From positions 22,058-86,057 of the forward strand of contig JAHHTL010000004.1 in NCBI GenBank assembly GCA_020024635.1: DNA of 64,000 nucleotides. Direction: 5' to 3'. Shown here piece by piece: positions 41,935-51,178 of this stretch; position 1 is the stretch's first letter; each line of letters starts with the position of its first letter. A program made the position numbers and the translations under genes. The notes below the pieces were generated by a model, which was given only the letters and a program-made list of their open reading frames with translations, was not told where the DNA came from and searched no databases. The DNA comes from Ruminococcus sp. GTDB taxonomy: Bacteria > Bacillota > Clostridia > Lachnospirales > Lachnospiraceae.

Positions 41935-42666
41935 ATGTCAGGACATTCTAAATTTGCAAATATTAAGCATAAGAAAGAGAAAAATGATGCCGCAAAAGGC
42001 AAGATTTTTACGAAACTTGGACGTGAGCTTGCGGTTGCTGTTAAAGAGGGTGGCAGTGCTGATCCAGAAAATAATAGCAGACTTCGTGACGTTATCGCAA
42101 AAGCAAAATCAAACAATATGCCAAATGATACAATTGAGAGAAACATAAAGAAAGCAGCGGGAGAAGGTTCCGGTGAAAATTATGAACATATTACATATGA
42201 AGGGTACGGACCAAATGGTACAGCAATTATCGTAAGAACACTAACAGACAATAAAAATCGTACAGCTTCCAATGTGAAAAACGCATTTACAAAAGGAAGT
42301 GGAAATGTAGGTACTCCAGGGTGTGTATCTTTTATGTTCGATGAAAAAGGACAAATCATTGTAGATAAAGAAGAGTTCGAGATGGATGCGGATGAATTAA
42401 TGATGCTTGCACTTGATAGTGGAGCAGAAGACTTTGTAGAGAACGAAGATAGTTTTGAAATCATCACCTCTCCAGAAGATTTTAGTGAAGTACGTTTAAA
42501 ATTGGAAGAAGAAGGAATTCCAATGGCAGCGGCAGAAGTTACGATGATTCCACAGACTTATGTAGAACTCACAAAAGAAGAAGACATTAAGAATATTCAA
42601 AAGACATTGGACCTTTTGGAAGAAGATGATGATGTTCAAGATGTTTACCACAATTGGGATGAATAA
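41935..42666 (+). CDS. YebC/PmpR family protein
   Basis: A 243-residue protein starting M-S-G-H-S-K-F-A-N-I-K-H-K-K and holding the family's middle domain (Y-E-G-Y-G-P-N-G-T-A). Members act as transcription regulators or, as shown recently for some, help ribosomes translate proline-rich stretches. GAGGAGA precedes the ATG. metY starts 32 bases downstream. Confidence 0.92.
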   Translation: MSGHSKFANIKHKKEKNDAAKGKIFTKLGRELAVAVKEGGSADPENNSRLRDVIAKAKSNNMPNDTIERNIKKAAGEGSGENYEHITYEGYGPNGTAIIVRTLTDNKNRTASNVKNAFTKGSGNVGTPGCVSFMFDEKGQIIVDKEEFEMDADELMMLALDSGAEDFVENEDSFEIITSPEDFSEVRLKLEEEGIPMAAAEVTMIPQTYVELTKEEDIKNIQKTLDLLEEDDDVQDVYHNWDE

Positions 42667-42698
42667 TAGATAAAAAGCGTATAAGGAGGAGCACACAG

Positions 42699-43973
42699 AT
42701 GAGCAACTATAAGATGGAGACAAAATGTATACAATCCGGATATGAGCCGGGAAATGGGGAACCACGCGTGCTCCCGATTTATCAAAGTACGACGTATCGT
42801 TATACCAGTAGTGAGCAAATGGGGAAATTATTTGATCTTGAGGAGTCTGGATATTTTTACACAAGATTACAGAACCCTACAAATGACGCTGTTGCGGCGA
42901 AAATCTGTGATTTAGAAGGCGGAATTGCAGCGATGCTCACTTCTTCAGGACAGGCGGCTAATTTTTATGCCATTATGAATATCGTGGAACAAGGGGATCA
43001 CATTGTATGTGCATCGGCGCTTTATGGAGGAACTTACAATTTATTTGCACATACAATCAAAAAGATGGGAGTAGAGGCTACATTTGTAGATCCTGACTGT
43101 ACAGAAGAAGAATTAAATGCGGCATTTCAAAATAATACAAAAGCTGTATTTGGAGAAACAATTGCAAATCCGGCCTTGGTTGTACTTGATATTGAAAAAT
43201 ACGCAAAGGTTGCGCATGAGCATGGGGTTCCACTAATCATTGACAATACGTTCGCGACTCCAATCAATTGTCGTCCAATCGAGTGGGGAGCTGATATTGT
43301 TACACATTCTACTACAAAATATATGGATGGACACGCGACATGTGTAGGCGGTGCGATTGTAGATAGTGGAAATTTTGCATGGGAAGAACATGCAGATAAA
43401 TTTCCAGGACTTACAGCGCCAGATGAAACTTATCACGGTATTGTGTATACGGAAAAATTTGGAAAACTTGCCTATATTCAAAAAGCAACTGCGCAGCTGA
43501 TGCGTGATTTAGGATCTATTCAATCTCCACAGAATGCATTTCTACTTAACATTGGATTGGAAACGCTTCATTTACGTATGCCACGTCATTGTGAAAATGC
43601 ATTGAAAGTGGCAGAGTACTTAAAGGCACATGAAAAAGTGGCTTGGGTATCTTTCCCGTCTATGCCAGGAGATCAGTATTATGATTTGGCTCAGAAATAT
43701 ATGCCAAATGGTACATGTGGTGTTCTCATCTTTGGATTAAAAGGTGGTCGAGATGCAGCTGTTGAAATGATGGATCGCCTCAAAATGGTTGCAATTGTCA
43801 CACATGTGGCGGATGCAAGAAGTTGTGTTCTCCATCCAGCAAGTCACACTCATCGTCAGATGAATGAAAAAGAGTTACTAGAGGCAGGGGTTCAGCCAGA
43901 TTTGATTCGTTTTAGCGTTGGTATTGAAAATGTAGAGGATATTATTGCTGATATCGAACAGGCATTACGATAA
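42699..43973 (+). CDS. metY: O-acetylhomoserine sulfhydrylase
   Basis: A PLP enzyme that makes homocysteine from O-acetylhomoserine and sulfide. The 424-residue length and N-terminus (M-E-T-K-C-I-Q-S-G-Y) fit the Cys/Met metabolism family; the PLP lysine is Lys207 in H-S-T-T-K-Y-M-D-G-H. It completes the acetyl branch begun by metA at 1688-2611. The 32-base upstream gap has no room for a SAM riboswitch. Confidence 0.9.
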   Translation: MSNYKMETKCIQSGYEPGNGEPRVLPIYQSTTYRYTSSEQMGKLFDLEESGYFYTRLQNPTNDAVAAKICDLEGGIAAMLTSSGQAANFYAIMNIVEQGDHIVCASALYGGTYNLFAHTIKKMGVEATFVDPDCTEEELNAAFQNNTKAVFGETIANPALVVLDIEKYAKVAHEHGVPLIIDNTFATPINCRPIEWGADIVTHSTTKYMDGHATCVGGAIVDSGNFAWEEHADKFPGLTAPDETYHGIVYTEKFGKLAYIQKATAQLMRDLGSIQSPQNAFLLNIGLETLHLRMPRHCENALKVAEYLKAHEKVAWVSFPSMPGDQYYDLAQKYMPNGTCGVLIFGLKGGRDAAVEMMDRLKMVAIVTHVADARSCVLHPASHTHRQMNEKELLEAGVQPDLIRFSVGIENVEDIIADIEQALR

Positions 43974-43980
43974 AGAAAAG

Positions 43981-44021
43981 TGATGTGAGTGTAGTAGACA
44001 TTCACATCATTTTTCTTTTTT
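43981..44021 (+). terminator. Terminator after metY
   Basis: TGATGTGA pairs with TCACATCA with inner TG/CA pairing and one mismatch; a T-rich tail follows. Confidence 0.85.
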
Positions 44022-44086
44022 AGGTATATTTTTTCCTGATTTTACAGATACTAATGGTAAAATGAATTAAGTTAGGAAGGCATAAA

Positions 44087-44779
44087 ATGAATCAGAATGA
44101 AGAAATTAAAGAAACAGGAACAGTTCGATTAGAAGGAACAAATAGAGCACATCATATTCAGTTGATCACAATTATTGGGGAGATTGAGGGACATGAAACT
44201 TCTTCCTCTAATACAAAATCAACAAAATATGAGCATTTGATTCCACGGCTTGCAGAAGTAGAAGATAATGAGGAAATTCAAGGAGTATTGATTATTTTAA
44301 ATACATTGGGAGGAGATGTAGAAGCAGGATTATCCATTGCGGAAATGATTGCGACATTGAGTAAACCTACCGTATCTTTGGTGTTAGGTGGTAGCCATTC
44401 TATCGGAGGACCACTCGCAGTTTCGGCGGATTATTCCTTTATTGTTCCAAGTGGAACCATGATCATCCACCCTGTGCGTTCAAATGGAATGTTTATTGGG
44501 GTAATACAAAGTTTTAAAAATATGGAAAGAACACAAGATCGAATTGTTGATTTTATTGTCAAACATTCTAACATCTCAAAAATGCGTTTGGAGGAACTAA
44601 TGCTAGATCCGGCACAATTGGTGAAAGATGTAGGGACGCTTCTTGAAGGGGAAGAAGCAGTAAAAGAAGGGATTATTGATGAAGTTGGAGGTATCAGTCA
44701 GGCATTGAAAAAATTGCATCAAATGATAGACGGAGAAGAAATAACGGAAATTTATAATGACATAGGGATAAAAAAATGA
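44087..44779 (+). CDS. tepA: ClpP-like serine protease TepA
   Basis: A 230-residue ClpP-fold protein of the translocation-enhancing/TepA group. The Ser-His pair is readable: Ser105 in G-G-S-H-S-I-G-G-P-L and His128 in M-I-I-H-P-V-R. It lies 42 bases before ftsK, an arrangement also seen in Bacillus (ymfB-spoIIIE). Substrates are unknown; no ClpX-type ATPase is nearby. Confidence 0.85.
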   Translation: MNQNEEIKETGTVRLEGTNRAHHIQLITIIGEIEGHETSSSNTKSTKYEHLIPRLAEVEDNEEIQGVLIILNTLGGDVEAGLSIAEMIATLSKPTVSLVLGGSHSIGGPLAVSADYSFIVPSGTMIIHPVRSNGMFIGVIQSFKNMERTQDRIVDFIVKHSNISKMRLEELMLDPAQLVKDVGTLLEGEEAVKEGIIDEVGGISQALKKLHQMIDGEEITEIYNDIGIKK

Positions 44780-44821
44780 TATAGTATCAATATGTATGTT
44801 CAAAAATAAGGGGGAAGTATA

Positions 44822-47317
44822 ATGGCTTCTAAGACTACAAGCAAAAAAAATACCACAAGACGTAAGCCAAAAAAAAAGCAGCAAGGGTTTGCATTAAAAA
44901 ATGAAATTATCATATTTGCGATTCTAGCGTTATGCATCTTACTTGTTTTGAGTAACTTTGGATTTGGTGGAATCGCTGGGGAGTTGGTTTCATCGGTGTT
45001 GTTTGGAATTACAGGTGTGATGGCATATGTTCTTCCGTTTGTGATTTTTGGCGTGTCTGCCTTTACAATATCTAATAAAGGCAACAGACACGCTTACATA
45101 AAAACGATTGCTGCGATTGTATTATCCTTAATGCTAATGGCATTTTTAGGAATGATTTTGAATCCATATGATTCCAAAGTTGGATTGTGGAACTATTATT
45201 TATTGTCGAGCAAACATCAGTATGCTGGTGGATTCCTAGGAGGATGTATCGTAAAAGTACTTTGTCCACTCATTGGAGTTGCAGGGACTTATGTGGTTAT
45301 TGTAATCATGATTATCATATGTGCAATTTTGATTACAGAAAAATCGCTTTTAGTACCATTGCAGCACAAAAGCAAACAGGCATATCAAGATGCAAGAAAA
45401 AGGACAGAAACATCTCGAATCAATCATAGAAAGAAAAAGGAAGAGCGTCGAGAATCCAAGCAAATGAAAAGTGCGGCAAGACGGATGGATCATAAAGTTG
45501 TGGGTGTTACATTTGATACGACATTGGTTCCAGATCCAGACAAGAAGAAATCGCCAGAAGTGAAGGAATTGATTCCAGATCAGATGGAGGTTCCGATGGG
45601 ATTTCCACAACAACCTTTTGATGATTTGATAATTAATCGCGCGGAACCAATAGATGCTTTAGAAGAAAAAGATACATTAACACAGTCTGAAGAGATTCCA
45701 GAGCCACAAGTAAGTGATCAAGAATACATACAAGATTCTGTGCAGGAAGAAAAACCAGTAAGTAGAAGAAAGACAAAAGAAAGTCAAGAGGAAGTAAACG
45801 CTGAAAAAGAAGCGGTAGAAAAAACAATCAATGAGCAGAGTACCCATCGAGAAATTACTTATATTACTCCGCCAGTAAGTCTACTTCATAAAGGAAAAAA
45901 GGCAGGAGGAGACTCGGATTCTCACCTACGGGCAACAGCAGTGAAGCTGGAACAAACGTTACAGAATTTTGGTGTGGGTGTACATGTTACCAATGCTAGC
46001 TGTGGTCCTTCTGTTACAAGATATGAATTACAGCCAGAACAAGGGGTAAAGGTCAGTAAAATCGTTGGACTTGCAGATGATATAAAGTTAAATCTTGCAG
46101 TGACCGATTTGAGAATTGAAGCACCAATTCCTGGAAAGGCGGCAGTAGGAATTGAAGTACCAAACAAAGAAAACATAGCAGTGATGCTTCGTGATTTATT
46201 TGAATCTTCTGAATTTAAAAACAATAAATGTGGCATTCCTTTCGCAGTAGGAAAAGATATCGCAGGAAAGACAGTTGTAGCAGATATCGCAAAAATGCCA
46301 CACCTTCTAGTTGCAGGGGCTACCGGATCAGGAAAATCGGTTTGTATCAACACGTTAATTATGAGTATTATTTACACCTCAAAACCAGAAGATGTAAAAT
46401 TAATCATGGTGGATCCCAAAGTGGTGGAACTTAGTGTATATAATGGAATCCCGCACCTTTTGATTCCAGTAGTGACGGATCCGAAAAAAGCAGCAGGTGC
46501 ATTAAACTGGGCTGTTTCGGAAATGGAAAAAAGATATAAACTCTTTGCGGAATATAATGTAAGAGACTTGGCAGGTTTTAATGACAAGGTACAACAGATG
46601 GAATCAGGAGATGGGGTGCCGAAAAAAATGCCTAAGATCGTCATTATTGTAGATGAATTGGCAGATCTTATGATGGTAGCACCAGGTGAGGTAGAGGGAG
46701 CGATTTGTCGACTTGCTCAACTAGCTAGAGCAGCAGGAATTCATCTGATTCTTGCAACCCAAAGACCATCTGTTAACGTTATTACAGGATTAATCAAGGC
46801 AAATATGCCTTCAAGAATCGCATTTGCAGTATCTTCAGGAGTAGATTCTAGAACCATCATTGATATGAATGGGGCAGAAAAGCTATTAGGAAAAGGAGAT
46901 ATGTTGTTTTATCCGACCGGATATCCTAAGCCGGTCCGTGTGCAAGGATCTTTTGTCTCTGACAAAGAGGTACAAAATGTTGTGGATCATTTGATCAATC
47001 ATAATGGGGATGTATCTTATAGTACAGAGATTGAAGAACATGTCAGCTTAAATTCTGGAAGTGGCATTACAGCTGCAACAGGATCAACAGATGACAAAGA
47101 TATATATTTTGTTGAGGCAGGGAAGCTGATTATAGAAAAAGATAAAGCTTCGATAGGCATGCTTCAACGTATGTTTAAAATTGGTTTTAACAGAGCAGCA
47201 CGCATTATGGATCAATTGGCGCAAGCTGATGTTGTAGGACCAGAAGAAGGTACAAAACCAAGAAAAATTCTTATGACACAGGAAGAATTTGAACAGTATG
47301 TTGAGGAAAACGTTTGA
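44822..47317 (+). CDS. ftsK: DNA translocase FtsK/SpoIIIE
   Basis: An 831-residue septal DNA pump. A basic start is followed by four to five membrane helices (about 25-185), an acidic variable linker (185-365), the ATPase motor with Walker A V-A-G-A-T-G-S-G-K-S-V and I-V-D-E-L-A-D-L Walker B, and a C-terminal winged-helix gamma domain (K-A-S-I-G-M-L-Q-R-M-F-K-I-G-F) that reads chromosome orientation sequences. In a spore-former it may serve as SpoIIIE. AGGGGGAAG precedes the start. Confidence 0.93.
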   Translation: MASKTTSKKNTTRRKPKKKQQGFALKNEIIIFAILALCILLVLSNFGFGGIAGELVSSVLFGITGVMAYVLPFVIFGVSAFTISNKGNRHAYIKTIAAIVLSLMLMAFLGMILNPYDSKVGLWNYYLLSSKHQYAGGFLGGCIVKVLCPLIGVAGTYVVIVIMIIICAILITEKSLLVPLQHKSKQAYQDARKRTETSRINHRKKKEERRESKQMKSAARRMDHKVVGVTFDTTLVPDPDKKKSPEVKELIPDQMEVPMGFPQQPFDDLIINRAEPIDALEEKDTLTQSEEIPEPQVSDQEYIQDSVQEEKPVSRRKTKESQEEVNAEKEAVEKTINEQSTHREITYITPPVSLLHKGKKAGGDSDSHLRATAVKLEQTLQNFGVGVHVTNASCGPSVTRYELQPEQGVKVSKIVGLADDIKLNLAVTDLRIEAPIPGKAAVGIEVPNKENIAVMLRDLFESSEFKNNKCGIPFAVGKDIAGKTVVADIAKMPHLLVAGATGSGKSVCINTLIMSIIYTSKPEDVKLIMVDPKVVELSVYNGIPHLLIPVVTDPKKAAGALNWAVSEMEKRYKLFAEYNVRDLAGFNDKVQQMESGDGVPKKMPKIVIIVDELADLMMVAPGEVEGAICRLAQLARAAGIHLILATQRPSVNVITGLIKANMPSRIAFAVSSGVDSRTIIDMNGAEKLLGKGDMLFYPTGYPKPVRVQGSFVSDKEVQNVVDHLINHNGDVSYSTEIEEHVSLNSGSGITAATGSTDDKDIYFVEAGKLIIEKDKASIGMLQRMFKIGFNRAARIMDQLAQADVVGPEEGTKPRKILMTQEEFEQYVEENV

Positions 47318-47335
47318 TTTTGGAGGGCAAGAAGG

Positions 47336-49006
47336 ATGAAAACAGATATTCAGATCGCACAGGAAGCTTACATGATGAACATTAAGGATGTTGCATCACG
47401 CATTGGAATTGAGGAAGATGATCTTGAGTTATACGGGAAGTATAAAGCAAAATTGTCAGATGAACTTATGGAAAAGGTAAAAGACAAAGAAGATGGAAAA
47501 CTTGTGCTTGTAACAGCCATCAATCCAACACCAGCGGGAGAAGGGAAAACGACAATTACAGTTGGACTTGGACAGGCATTACATCAGTTAAATAAAAAAG
47601 CACTGATTGCATTGCGAGAGCCATCACTTGGACCATGCTTTGGAATTAAAGGTGGGGCAGCAGGTGGAGGATATTCACAGGTTGTTCCAATGGAAGATCT
47701 TAACCTTCATTTTACAGGAGATTTTCATGCAATTACATCTGCAAATAATCTTCTTGCTGCAATGCTTGACAACCATATTCAACAAGGGAATGCATTGCGA
47801 ATTGATCCAAGGCAGATTGTATGGAAACGTTGTCTTGATATGAATGACAGAGTGTTACGTAATATAGTAGTAGGACTTGGAAATAAAATGGATGGAATGG
47901 TTCGTGAAGACCATTTTGTGATTACTGTTGCTTCAGAAATTATGGCAATCCTATGTCTTGCTAACGATTTGGCAGATTTAAAGCAGAGACTTGGTAAAAT
48001 TATTGTGGCTTATAATTTTGATGGAGAACCTGTAACTGCTAATGACCTTCATGCTACAGGGGCTATGACGGCTCTTTTGAAGGATGCATTAAAGCCGAAT
48101 TTGATCCAAACATTAGAACATACTCCAGCGTTGGTTCACGGTGGACCATTTGCAAATATTGCACATGGATGCAATAGTGTTAGAGCCACGAAGATGGCAT
48201 TAAAGCTTAGTGATATTACTATTACAGAAGCTGGATTTGGTGCGGATCTTGGAGCAGAAAAGTTTTTCGATATTAAATGTCGTAAGGCAGGGTTAAGGCC
48301 AGATGCGGTTGTACTTGTAGCTACAGTACGGGCACTAAAATATAATGGAGGGGTTGCAAAAACAGAATTAAATGAAGAAAATCTAGAAGCACTTAAATGT
48401 GGAATTGTGAACCTAGAAAAACATATTGAAAATATTAAAAAATATGGAGTTCCAGTCATTGTTACTTTAAACTCTTTTGTAACAGATACAGAAGCGGAAA
48501 ATGAGTTTATCCGTCGTTTTTGTGAAGAAAGAGGATGTGAGTTTGCACTTTCTAAAGTATGGGAAAAAGGTGGAGAAGGTGGTCTTGAACTTGCAAAAAA
48601 AGTGCTTGATACATTAGAAAACAAAAAAAGTGAATTTCATCCATTATATGAGGATGGAATTTCGTTAAAAAATAAAACAGAAAAAATTGCAAAAGAAATA
48701 TATGGTGCCCGAGGCGTTGTATATGAACCGGCTGCATTAAAACAGATTGCAAAAATTGAAGAAATGGGCTTTGGAAATCTTCCAGTATGTATGGCAAAGA
48801 ATCAGTACTCTCTTTCTGATGATGCAAAAAAACTGGGCCGTCCAGAGAATTTCGATATTCATGTTCGAGAAGTCTATGTGAATGCAGGAGCAGGATTTGT
48901 GGTGGTTCTTACAGGGACTGTTATGACAATGCCAGGTCTTCCAAAAGTTCCAGCAGCAAATGGAATAGATGTTGCGGAAGATGGAAGAATCACAGGGCTG
49001 TTTTAA
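47336..49006 (+). CDS. fhs: Formate-tetrahydrofolate ligase
   Basis: It joins formate to tetrahydrofolate with ATP, a step of the Wood-Ljungdahl methyl branch and of purine and glycine metabolism. The 556-residue enzyme has the ATP loop T-P-A-G-E-G-K-T-T (65-73) and G-I-K-G-G-A-A-G-G-G-Y-S-Q. folD follows after 11 bases. Presence of fhs alone does not prove acetogenesis. Confidence 0.97.
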   Translation: MKTDIQIAQEAYMMNIKDVASRIGIEEDDLELYGKYKAKLSDELMEKVKDKEDGKLVLVTAINPTPAGEGKTTITVGLGQALHQLNKKALIALREPSLGPCFGIKGGAAGGGYSQVVPMEDLNLHFTGDFHAITSANNLLAAMLDNHIQQGNALRIDPRQIVWKRCLDMNDRVLRNIVVGLGNKMDGMVREDHFVITVASEIMAILCLANDLADLKQRLGKIIVAYNFDGEPVTANDLHATGAMTALLKDALKPNLIQTLEHTPALVHGGPFANIAHGCNSVRATKMALKLSDITITEAGFGADLGAEKFFDIKCRKAGLRPDAVVLVATVRALKYNGGVAKTELNEENLEALKCGIVNLEKHIENIKKYGVPVIVTLNSFVTDTEAENEFIRRFCEERGCEFALSKVWEKGGEGGLELAKKVLDTLENKKSEFHPLYEDGISLKNKTEKIAKEIYGARGVVYEPAALKQIAKIEEMGFGNLPVCMAKNQYSLSDDAKKLGRPENFDIHVREVYVNAGAGFVVVLTGTVMTMPGLPKVPAANGIDVAEDGRITGLF

Positions 49007-49017
49007 AGGAGAATAAA

Positions 49018-49857
49018 ATGGCACAGCTTATTGATGGAAAAAAAATTTCAGCGGATATAAAAGAGGAATTACGTTTAGAGGTAGAAACATTAAAAGAAAA
49101 AGGGGTTTCGGTCTGTCTAGCTGTAGTTCAGGTAGGAGAAGATCCGGCGTCTTGTGTATATGTGAGAAATAAAACAAGGGCTTGCGCTTATATTGGAATA
49201 GAGTCTAAGTCTTATGAATTACCAGAAAGTACGACAGAAGAGGAATTAGAAGAATTGATCGAACAGCTAAATCAAGATCCTTCAATCAATGGGATTTTAG
49301 TACAGCTTCCTCTTCCTGCACATATAGATGAAGACAGAATTATTAATCTGATTCATCCAAGTAAAGATGTAGATGGATTTCATCCAATTAACGTGGGACG
49401 TTTATGGACAGGAGAAGATGGATTTTTATCATGCACACCTGCTGGAATCATTCAGCTTTTAAAACGATCACATATTACGTTGGAAGGAAAAGAATGCGTC
49501 ATTATGGGACGAAGTAATATTGTTGGGAAACCAATGGCGGCTTTATTATTAAGAGAAAATGCAACCGTAACCATTGCGCATTCTAAAACTGAGAATTTAA
49601 AAGAACTTACGAAGAGAGCGGACATTTTGATTGTAGCAGTAAGAAAACCTAAATTTGTTACTGCAGAGTATATCAAAGAAGGTGCAGTTGTAATTGATGT
49701 TGGAATGCATAGAAATGAAAATAATAAATTATGTGGAGACGTAGATTTTGCAGATGTTGAGCCACAAGCATCTGCAATCACACCGGTTCCAGGTGGAGTT
49801 GGTCCTATGACGATTGCAATGCTTATGGAGAATTGTGTAAAAACTGTGCGTGAGTAG
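49018..49857 (+). CDS. folD: Methylenetetrahydrofolate dehydrogenase/cyclohydrolase FolD
   Basis: A 279-residue bifunctional enzyme converting methylene-THF to formyl-THF. The active-site Y-V-R-N-K region (Lys52) and the cofactor motif G-R-S-N-I-V-G-K-P-M are present. It acts next to Fhs in the folate one-carbon route and shares its operon. Confidence 0.97.
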   Translation: MAQLIDGKKISADIKEELRLEVETLKEKGVSVCLAVVQVGEDPASCVYVRNKTRACAYIGIESKSYELPESTTEEELEELIEQLNQDPSINGILVQLPLPAHIDEDRIINLIHPSKDVDGFHPINVGRLWTGEDGFLSCTPAGIIQLLKRSHITLEGKECVIMGRSNIVGKPMAALLLRENATVTIAHSKTENLKELTKRADILIVAVRKPKFVTAEYIKEGAVVIDVGMHRNENNKLCGDVDFADVEPQASAITPVPGGVGPMTIAMLMENCVKTVRE

Positions 49858-49869
49858 GAGGGTAGTGAC

Positions 49870-51012
49870 ATGAAATGTGTAAATTGTGGCGCTACAATTC
49901 CAGAAAGATGGTCCTACTGTCCCATTTGCGGAATGGAGGTGCCAACTAGAGTTCATACAAGAAGAGAGCACGCTGATATAAGAGAAGCAGAACAGAATCA
50001 TTTGACAAGAAAGTCAAAACCTAAAGTGCAATCCGATGCGCTTCAAAAACAACGAAGGAGAAGGAAAGCCCGAAAAAAACGCCTTGCGAAGATGAGAAGA
50101 CAACGAAGATTGGTGATTTGTGCGATGCTTTTACCGATTGTGCTGTTGATGGCATTTTTCATTCATCAGATTTCCTATTCGGGTCAGATTAGTAAGGGGA
50201 ATAAAGCACTGACCTTGTCGAATTATGAAAAGGCTGAAAAATACTTTAAAAGTGCAACGAAAAAAAATCGGAAAAGAGTGGAAGCGTATGAAGGACTAGC
50301 TAAGTTATATGTGGAAAAAAAGGATTTGGAAAGCGCAGAAAATGTGTTTCTTTCTGCAATTGCAATGCAGCCATCCAATACACAGTTGTATCGATCTGCC
50401 ATTAAATTTTATTTAGAGACAAACCAGCCTGAAAAAGTGCCTGAAGTTTTAAATGATTGTGAATATGAAGAGGTGTTAAAAGAGTTAAAAGATTATGTGA
50501 CACCTAAGCCGGAATTTGATCTTCCGGAAGGAACTTATCATGAAGTTCAGGAAGTTGCCCTTACTTCAAAAGGGAATAAAATTTATTATACAATCGATGG
50601 GAGCAATCCAGATATATATAGTCAAAAATATGAGAAACCGATTTTAATTCATAAAGAGGGAAAGACTCAGATTAAGGCTATATCAGTCAATAAAAATAAG
50701 ATTTCAAGTGTGATTGCAACCAAAACATATAATATTGAGTTGCCAATAGAAGAGGCGCCTGCTGTTAGTCCGTCTACAGGGCAGTACGAAGAAGCAGCTC
50801 AAATAGAGATTATCGTTCCAGATGGATATACTGCCTATTATACGATGAACGGAAAAGATCCATCTGATCCATCTTCAGGAGCATCACAATATGAAGGACC
50901 AATCTCTATGCCAAAGGGACAAACCATGTTCAGTGCTGTTCTCAAAAAGAATGAAACAGACAAATATACGCCGGTTACAAAAAGAAATTATGTTTATAAA
51001 CCGGAAGAATAA
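49870..51012 (+). CDS. Zinc-ribbon, TPR and chitobiase-C-like repeat membrane protein
   Basis: I do not recognise a named function. The 380-residue protein has an N-terminal zinc ribbon (Cys3, Cys6, Cys17, Cys20), a very basic stretch (58-80), one membrane helix (80-99), TPR-like repeats (about 104-205) and two beta-sandwich repeats (about 219-290 and 300-378) with Y-Y-T-I-D-G-S-N-P-D and Y-Y-T-M-N-G-K-D-P-S. That pattern matches the chitobiase/hexosaminidase C-terminal (CHB_HEX_C-type) repeat. Topology would put the ribbon inside and the repeats outside. It begins 12 bases after folD. Confidence 0.8.
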   Translation: MKCVNCGATIPERWSYCPICGMEVPTRVHTRREHADIREAEQNHLTRKSKPKVQSDALQKQRRRRKARKKRLAKMRRQRRLVICAMLLPIVLLMAFFIHQISYSGQISKGNKALTLSNYEKAEKYFKSATKKNRKRVEAYEGLAKLYVEKKDLESAENVFLSAIAMQPSNTQLYRSAIKFYLETNQPEKVPEVLNDCEYEEVLKELKDYVTPKPEFDLPEGTYHEVQEVALTSKGNKIYYTIDGSNPDIYSQKYEKPILIHKEGKTQIKAISVNKNKISSVIATKTYNIELPIEEAPAVSPSTGQYEEAAQIEIIVPDGYTAYYTMNGKDPSDPSSGASQYEGPISMPKGQTMFSAVLKKNETDKYTPVTKRNYVYKPEE

Positions 51013-51023
51013 AGAGAAAAACG

Positions 51024-51073
51024 AAAAACAGGATTGCTTTTGTGAATTAGCGCAAAATAGTCCTGTTTTTTTT
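51024..51073 (+). terminator. Terminator of fhs-folD and the zinc-ribbon gene
   Basis: AAAAACAGGA and TCCTGTTTTT form the outer stem, with an inner TTTTGTG/CGCAAAA pairing, then a T run of eight. Confidence 0.85.
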
Positions 51074-51105
51074 GTAAAATTTATTTAAAATCTACAAAAA
51101 AACAC

Positions 51106-51134
51106 TTGCGTTAAAAGTTTAACAGTGTTATAAT
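51106..51134 (+). promoter_or_regulatory. Alcohol dehydrogenase promoter with an embedded Rex operator
   Basis: TTGCGT (51106-51111) and TATAAT (51129-51134) have a 17-base spacer. Inside it, at 51108-51125, lies GCGTTAAAAGTTTAACAG, which matches 15 of 18 positions of the clostridial Rex consensus TTGTTAANNNNTTAACAA, with perfect inner half-sites GTTAA/TTAAC. Bound Rex would cover both promoter elements. Confidence 0.75.
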
Positions 51135-51178
51135 GACTCTTATCAAAAATAATTTATCGATAAAAAAGGAGATACGAG

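Noticed and set aside
42667..42698. SAM riboswitch before metY
   Set aside because: The gap is only 32 bases, and the 1685-1687 gap before metA is 3 bases; neither can hold an S-box.
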